Source of the DNA: Spirosoma sp. KCTC 42546
Lineage (GTDB): Bacteria; Bacteroidota; Bacteroidia; Cytophagales; Spirosomataceae
NCBI RefSeq assembly: GCF_006965485.1
Contig: NZ_CP041360.1
Location: 8,594,501 to 8,658,500, forward strand
Direction of reading: 5' to 3'
Length of the DNA stretch: 64,000 nt
Of the stretch, positions 61,294 to 64,000 are shown in pieces. The position numbers and the translations under genes are program-made. Below the pieces are notes generated by a model. That model was not told where the DNA came from and did not search any database. It was given only the letters and a program-made list of their open reading frames with translations. How positions within the stretch are numbered: position 1 is the stretch's first letter; each line of letters opens with the position of its first letter.

Positions 61294-62595
61294 ATGAATC
61301 TCACATCAAATAAACCGCTCGATTCGCTAAACATATTCAACGTAAAAGGTGTGCAGATGCGGACCTTTCATATTACGTGGTTAACCTTTTTTGTCTGCTT
61401 TTTCGGCTGGTTCGGATTGGCTCCACTGATGCCCGCCATCCGCGCCGATTTAGGGCTAACCAAACCACAGGTGGGTAATACCATCATTGCGGCTGTATCT
61501 GCTACAATCCTGGCCCGCCTGGTCATTGGTCGGCTGTGCGATACCTGGGGGCCGCGCAAAACCTATACAGCCTTACTGGTACTGGGTTCATTACCAGTTA
61601 TGTTCGTTGGTCTGGCGCATGATTACACCACATTTCTGTTGTTCCGACTGGCGATTGGTGTCATTGGCGCATCGTTCGTGATTACGCAGTTCCATACATC
61701 AATCATGTTTGCGCCGAAAATCAAAGGCACAGCCAACGCCGTAGCGGGTGGCTGGGGGAACCTGGGCGGAGGCATCACGCAACTGGCTATGCCACTCATC
61801 ATGGCCGCTATCGTTGGCTTCGGCTATACAAAGCCCGAAGCCTGGCGGCTGGCAATGATTTTTCCGGGCGTGCTAATGCTCATTATGGCATTCGTCTATT
61901 ATCGCTTTACCAAAGACACACCTGCGGGCAACTATGCAGAGATCAAACGGTCGGTGGCAACGGAGGAAAAGGTAAGTTTCTGGACAGCCTGCGCCGACAT
62001 CCGCGTCTGGGCGCTGGCCCTGGCGTATGCCTGCTGCTTCGGCATGGAAATCACCTTTGATGGAGTAGCCGCGCTTTATTTCTTTGATAATTTCAAACTG
62101 GCCGAAACAGAAGCCGGTTTCTGGGCCATGCTCTTTGGCGGCATGAATATTTTTGCCCGTGCTCTTGGCGGAATTTTGGCTGATAAAGTCGGCAATAAAT
62201 ACGGGATGCGCGGCAAAGGCATCCTGCTGGCAGGCATGCTGGTACTGGAAGGAGCTGGAATCATGCTGTTTGCGCAGGCGGGTAGTTTGCCGCTGGCTAT
62301 CATCTCCATGATTACGTTCGCCCTGTTCTTGAAAATGTCGAACGGCAGCACCTACGCCATTGTGCCTTTTGTGAACCCTAAAGCAGTTGGTGTTATTTCT
62401 GGTGTAGTGGGTGCGGGTGGGAACCTCGGTGGAATGTTGATGGCCTTTCTGTTCAAGTCGCAGTCCATCAGCTACGGCCAGGCCTTCCTATACATCGGCT
62501 GTATTGTAGTTGCTGCCGGATTGCTCTTATTCCTGGTGAATTTCAGTAAAGAAGTTGTTCTGGAACAGGCAGAAGCGGAATTGCAGTTGAATTAA
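61294..62595 (+). CDS. NNP-family nitrate/nitrite transporter
   Basis: 433-aa major facilitator with twelve helices, from the ATG at 61294; upstream codons overlap the porin gene. NNP signature motifs are both present: ANAVAGGWGNLGGGITQLAMP in TM5 and ISGVVGAGGNLGGMLMAFLF in TM11. The conserved Arg in TILARLVIGRLCDTWGPR may bind nitrate. Imports nitrate through the inner membrane. It precedes the nitrate reductase gene. Confidence 0.94.
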   Translation: MNLTSNKPLDSLNIFNVKGVQMRTFHITWLTFFVCFFGWFGLAPLMPAIRADLGLTKPQVGNTIIAAVSATILARLVIGRLCDTWGPRKTYTALLVLGSLPVMFVGLAHDYTTFLLFRLAIGVIGASFVITQFHTSIMFAPKIKGTANAVAGGWGNLGGGITQLAMPLIMAAIVGFGYTKPEAWRLAMIFPGVLMLIMAFVYYRFTKDTPAGNYAEIKRSVATEEKVSFWTACADIRVWALALAYACCFGMEITFDGVAALYFFDNFKLAETEAGFWAMLFGGMNIFARALGGILADKVGNKYGMRGKGILLAGMLVLEGAGIMLFAQAGSLPLAIISMITFALFLKMSNGSTYAIVPFVNPKAVGVISGVVGAGGNLGGMLMAFLFKSQSISYGQAFLYIGCIVVAAGLLLFLVNFSKEVVLEQAEAELQLN

Positions 62596-62700
62596 GGGAG
62601 AAAGGAGGAAAGGGAAGAGAGGTAAGAAAGGAATGAATTTATTTCCCTCTTTCCCCTCGTCCCTTTCCTCCCTCTCCTCTTTTCCTCTCCCTTTAAAATC
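62596..62700. repeat. Intercistronic purine/pyrimidine hairpin transporter-nitrate reductase (GGAGGAAGG family)
   Basis: GGAGAAAGGAGGAAAGGG words on the left and CCCTTTCCTCCCTCTCC words on the right form an imperfect inverted repeat. It fills the 105-bp gap and ends directly before the nitrate reductase start. Confidence 0.75.
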
Positions 62701-64000
62701 ATGACTCATCAAACGACCTGTTGCTATTGTGGTGTTGGCTGTGGAATTGTGGTCAAACAGGAGCCGAACGGACGATTGACCGTTGAGGGCGATAAGCAGC
62801 ACCCATCGAATCGGGGCCTGCTTTGCTCGAAAGGGATGAATCTACATTATACGGTTATGGATCAGTCGGATCGACTGCTGCATCCGCAGATGCGTCTCAA
62901 CCGGAATATGCCCATGCAACGGGTAAGTTGGGATGCCGCCTTAGAGCGTACAGCCGCCGTGTTCAGGACATTTATCCAAAAATATGGCCCTGATTCCGTC
63001 GCGTTTTATGTATCGGGGCAGTGCCTGACCGAAGAATATTACCTGGTTAATAAGCTCATAAAAGGGTTTATTGGCTCAAATAACATCGATACGAACTCCC
63101 GCTTGTGCATGAGTTCGGCGGTAGTTGGCTATAAACTATCCTTGGGCGAGGATTCGGTGCCGGTTTGTTACGATGATATCGAAGAAGCCGACGTTTTTCT
63201 GGTGCAGGGGGCAAACCCTGCCTGGTGCCATCCCATAATCTGGCGTCGGATTGAAGCCCACAAAGCGGCTAACCCACACGTCAGGATCATTTGCGTTGAT
63301 CCGCGCAAAACCGATACGGCCCGGTCTTCAGATCTCCATTTACCCATTCGTCCCGGAAGCGATATTGTATTGAACAATGCCATTGGCCGGTTGCTGATCG
63401 AGAACGGCGATATTGATGCTGAGTTCATTACTAATCACGCAGACGGGTTTACGGCCTACAGTGAGCAGGTCATGAAGCGCTCGATCAGCGAAGCCGCGGA
63501 GATTTGTGGTATTTCTATAGAGGGTATTCAGCAGGCCGCGGACTGGATTGGCCGCTCGAAAGGCTTTCTCTCACTTTGGACAATGGGCCTGAATCAGTCG
63601 GTCATTGGGGTGAACAAGAATCTGGCCCTGATTAACCTACACTTAATTACGGGGCGGATCGGTAAACCCGGCAATGGACCATTTTCGCTTACGGGTCAGC
63701 CGAATGCGATGGGTGGCCGCGAAACCGGAGGATTAGCGAACGTGCTGCCCGCGCACCGTGATGTAACAAATGCAACTCACCGTGCCGAAGTCGAAACCTT
63801 CTGGAATAGCCCGATTAAAATAGCCTCGAAACCCGGCCTGACCGCTACGGAAATGGTTGAGGCATTAGCCGATGATCGCTTGAAAGCCATCTGGATTATC
63901 AATACCAATCCGCTGGTGAGTATGCCTGACCTTAATGCAGCCGAAAAAGCATTGAAGAATGCTCGTTTCGTTGTTGTTCAGGATGTATCGAACCGGGCTG
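62701..64000 (+). CDS. nasA: Assimilatory nitrate reductase catalytic subunit, 3' end outside window
   Basis: 433 codons from the ATG at 62701 to the window edge; no stop seen. The N-terminal 4Fe-4S cluster has CCYCGVGCG with a further Cys in LLCSKG. The molybdenum ligand Cys is in SRLCMSSAVVGYKLSLG. Further molybdopterin motifs are FLVQGANPAWCHPI, GLNQSVIGVNKNLALINLHL and PNAMGGRETGG. Cytoplasmic NasA type: no twin-arginine signal. With NirBD it converts nitrate to ammonium. Alternatives such as formate dehydrogenase are less likely because of the neighbours. Confidence 0.92.
   Translation, partial: MTHQTTCCYCGVGCGIVVKQEPNGRLTVEGDKQHPSNRGLLCSKGMNLHYTVMDQSDRLLHPQMRLNRNMPMQRVSWDAALERTAAVFRTFIQKYGPDSVAFYVSGQCLTEEYYLVNKLIKGFIGSNNIDTNSRLCMSSAVVGYKLSLGEDSVPVCYDDIEEADVFLVQGANPAWCHPIIWRRIEAHKAANPHVRIICVDPRKTDTARSSDLHLPIRPGSDIVLNNAIGRLLIENGDIDAEFITNHADGFTAYSEQVMKRSISEAAEICGISIEGIQQAADWIGRSKGFLSLWTMGLNQSVIGVNKNLALINLHLITGRIGKPGNGPFSLTGQPNAMGGRETGGLANVLPAHRDVTNATHRAEVETFWNSPIKIASKPGLTATEMVEALADDRLKAIWIINTNPLVSMPDLNAAEKALKNARFVVVQDVSNRA

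Noticed and set aside
1-64000. CRISPR array, tRNA, rRNA or insertion sequence
   Set aside because: No regularly spaced direct repeats with unique spacers, no cloverleaf sequences and no transposase were seen on reading the intergenic regions.

Overview
The window looks like a chromosome segment of a Spirosoma-like member of the Cytophagales (Bacteroidota). The grounds are a type IX secretion sorting domain (17149-19794), an Oar/TonB-type receptor with a carboxypeptidase-like N-terminal domain, a DUF4301 protein, a G8-like/fibronectin metalloprotease, weak or absent Shine-Dalgarno sequences, and several matches to the Bacteroidetes promoter form TTG-N19/21-TAnnTTTG. I saw no tRNA, rRNA, CRISPR array, transposase or prophage. 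The window cuts a gene at each end.

Layout. 1-2198: 5' part of a membrane hybrid histidine kinase. 2284-4058: amine oxidase plus RidA. 4177-13725: a leftward tryptophan operon trpE-G-(methyltransferase)-D-C-F-(antitoxin/PIN toxin)-B-A followed by hisIE and a small membrane protein, with its promoter and a complete leader-peptide attenuator (three Trp codons, antiterminator, terminator) at 13504-13725. 13820-27381: DUF2141 protein, recQ, msrB, a T9SS-exported protein, a PBP4-like peptidase, a lipoprotein, a heparinase-like lyase, an amino-acid permease, crcB and an M14 peptidase. 27693-34386: Oar/TonB receptor, Rrf2 regulator, DUF4301 protein and HAD hydrolase. 34383-41027: a leftward molybdo-hydroxylase cluster (iorAB-like, XdhC, MobA-like) running into ruvX, def and a nitrilase-family hydrolase, faced by a divergent Nudix-type regulator with a palindromic operator. 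42079-49517: NTF2-like, GNAT, Gfo/Idh/MocA, a NagB-PIG-L fusion, a DRHyd/TIR-like protein and an HGSNAT-like acyltransferase. 49529-52642: secreted M43-type metalloprotease with about seven FN3 repeats.

52976-64000 is a nitrate/nitrite assimilation locus. nirB-nirD-NarX-like kinase-NarL-like regulator run leftward. cobA (siroheme), an outer-membrane porin, a nitrate transporter and the nitrate reductase catalytic subunit run rightward. Together they cover nitrate entry, reduction to nitrite and then ammonium, the siroheme cofactor, and a dedicated sensor.

The most unusual feature is architectural. At least nine gaps of 78-115 bp between co-directional genes are filled by a long inverted repeat that ends within a few bases of the next start codon. 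The arms match each other well, but between loci they fall into word families (GTCATT/AATGAC, GGAGGAAGG, TTTGAAGTTTGAGG, GATAATG). I also mark two candidate small RNAs, at 27446-27533 (+) and 59431-59502 (-).
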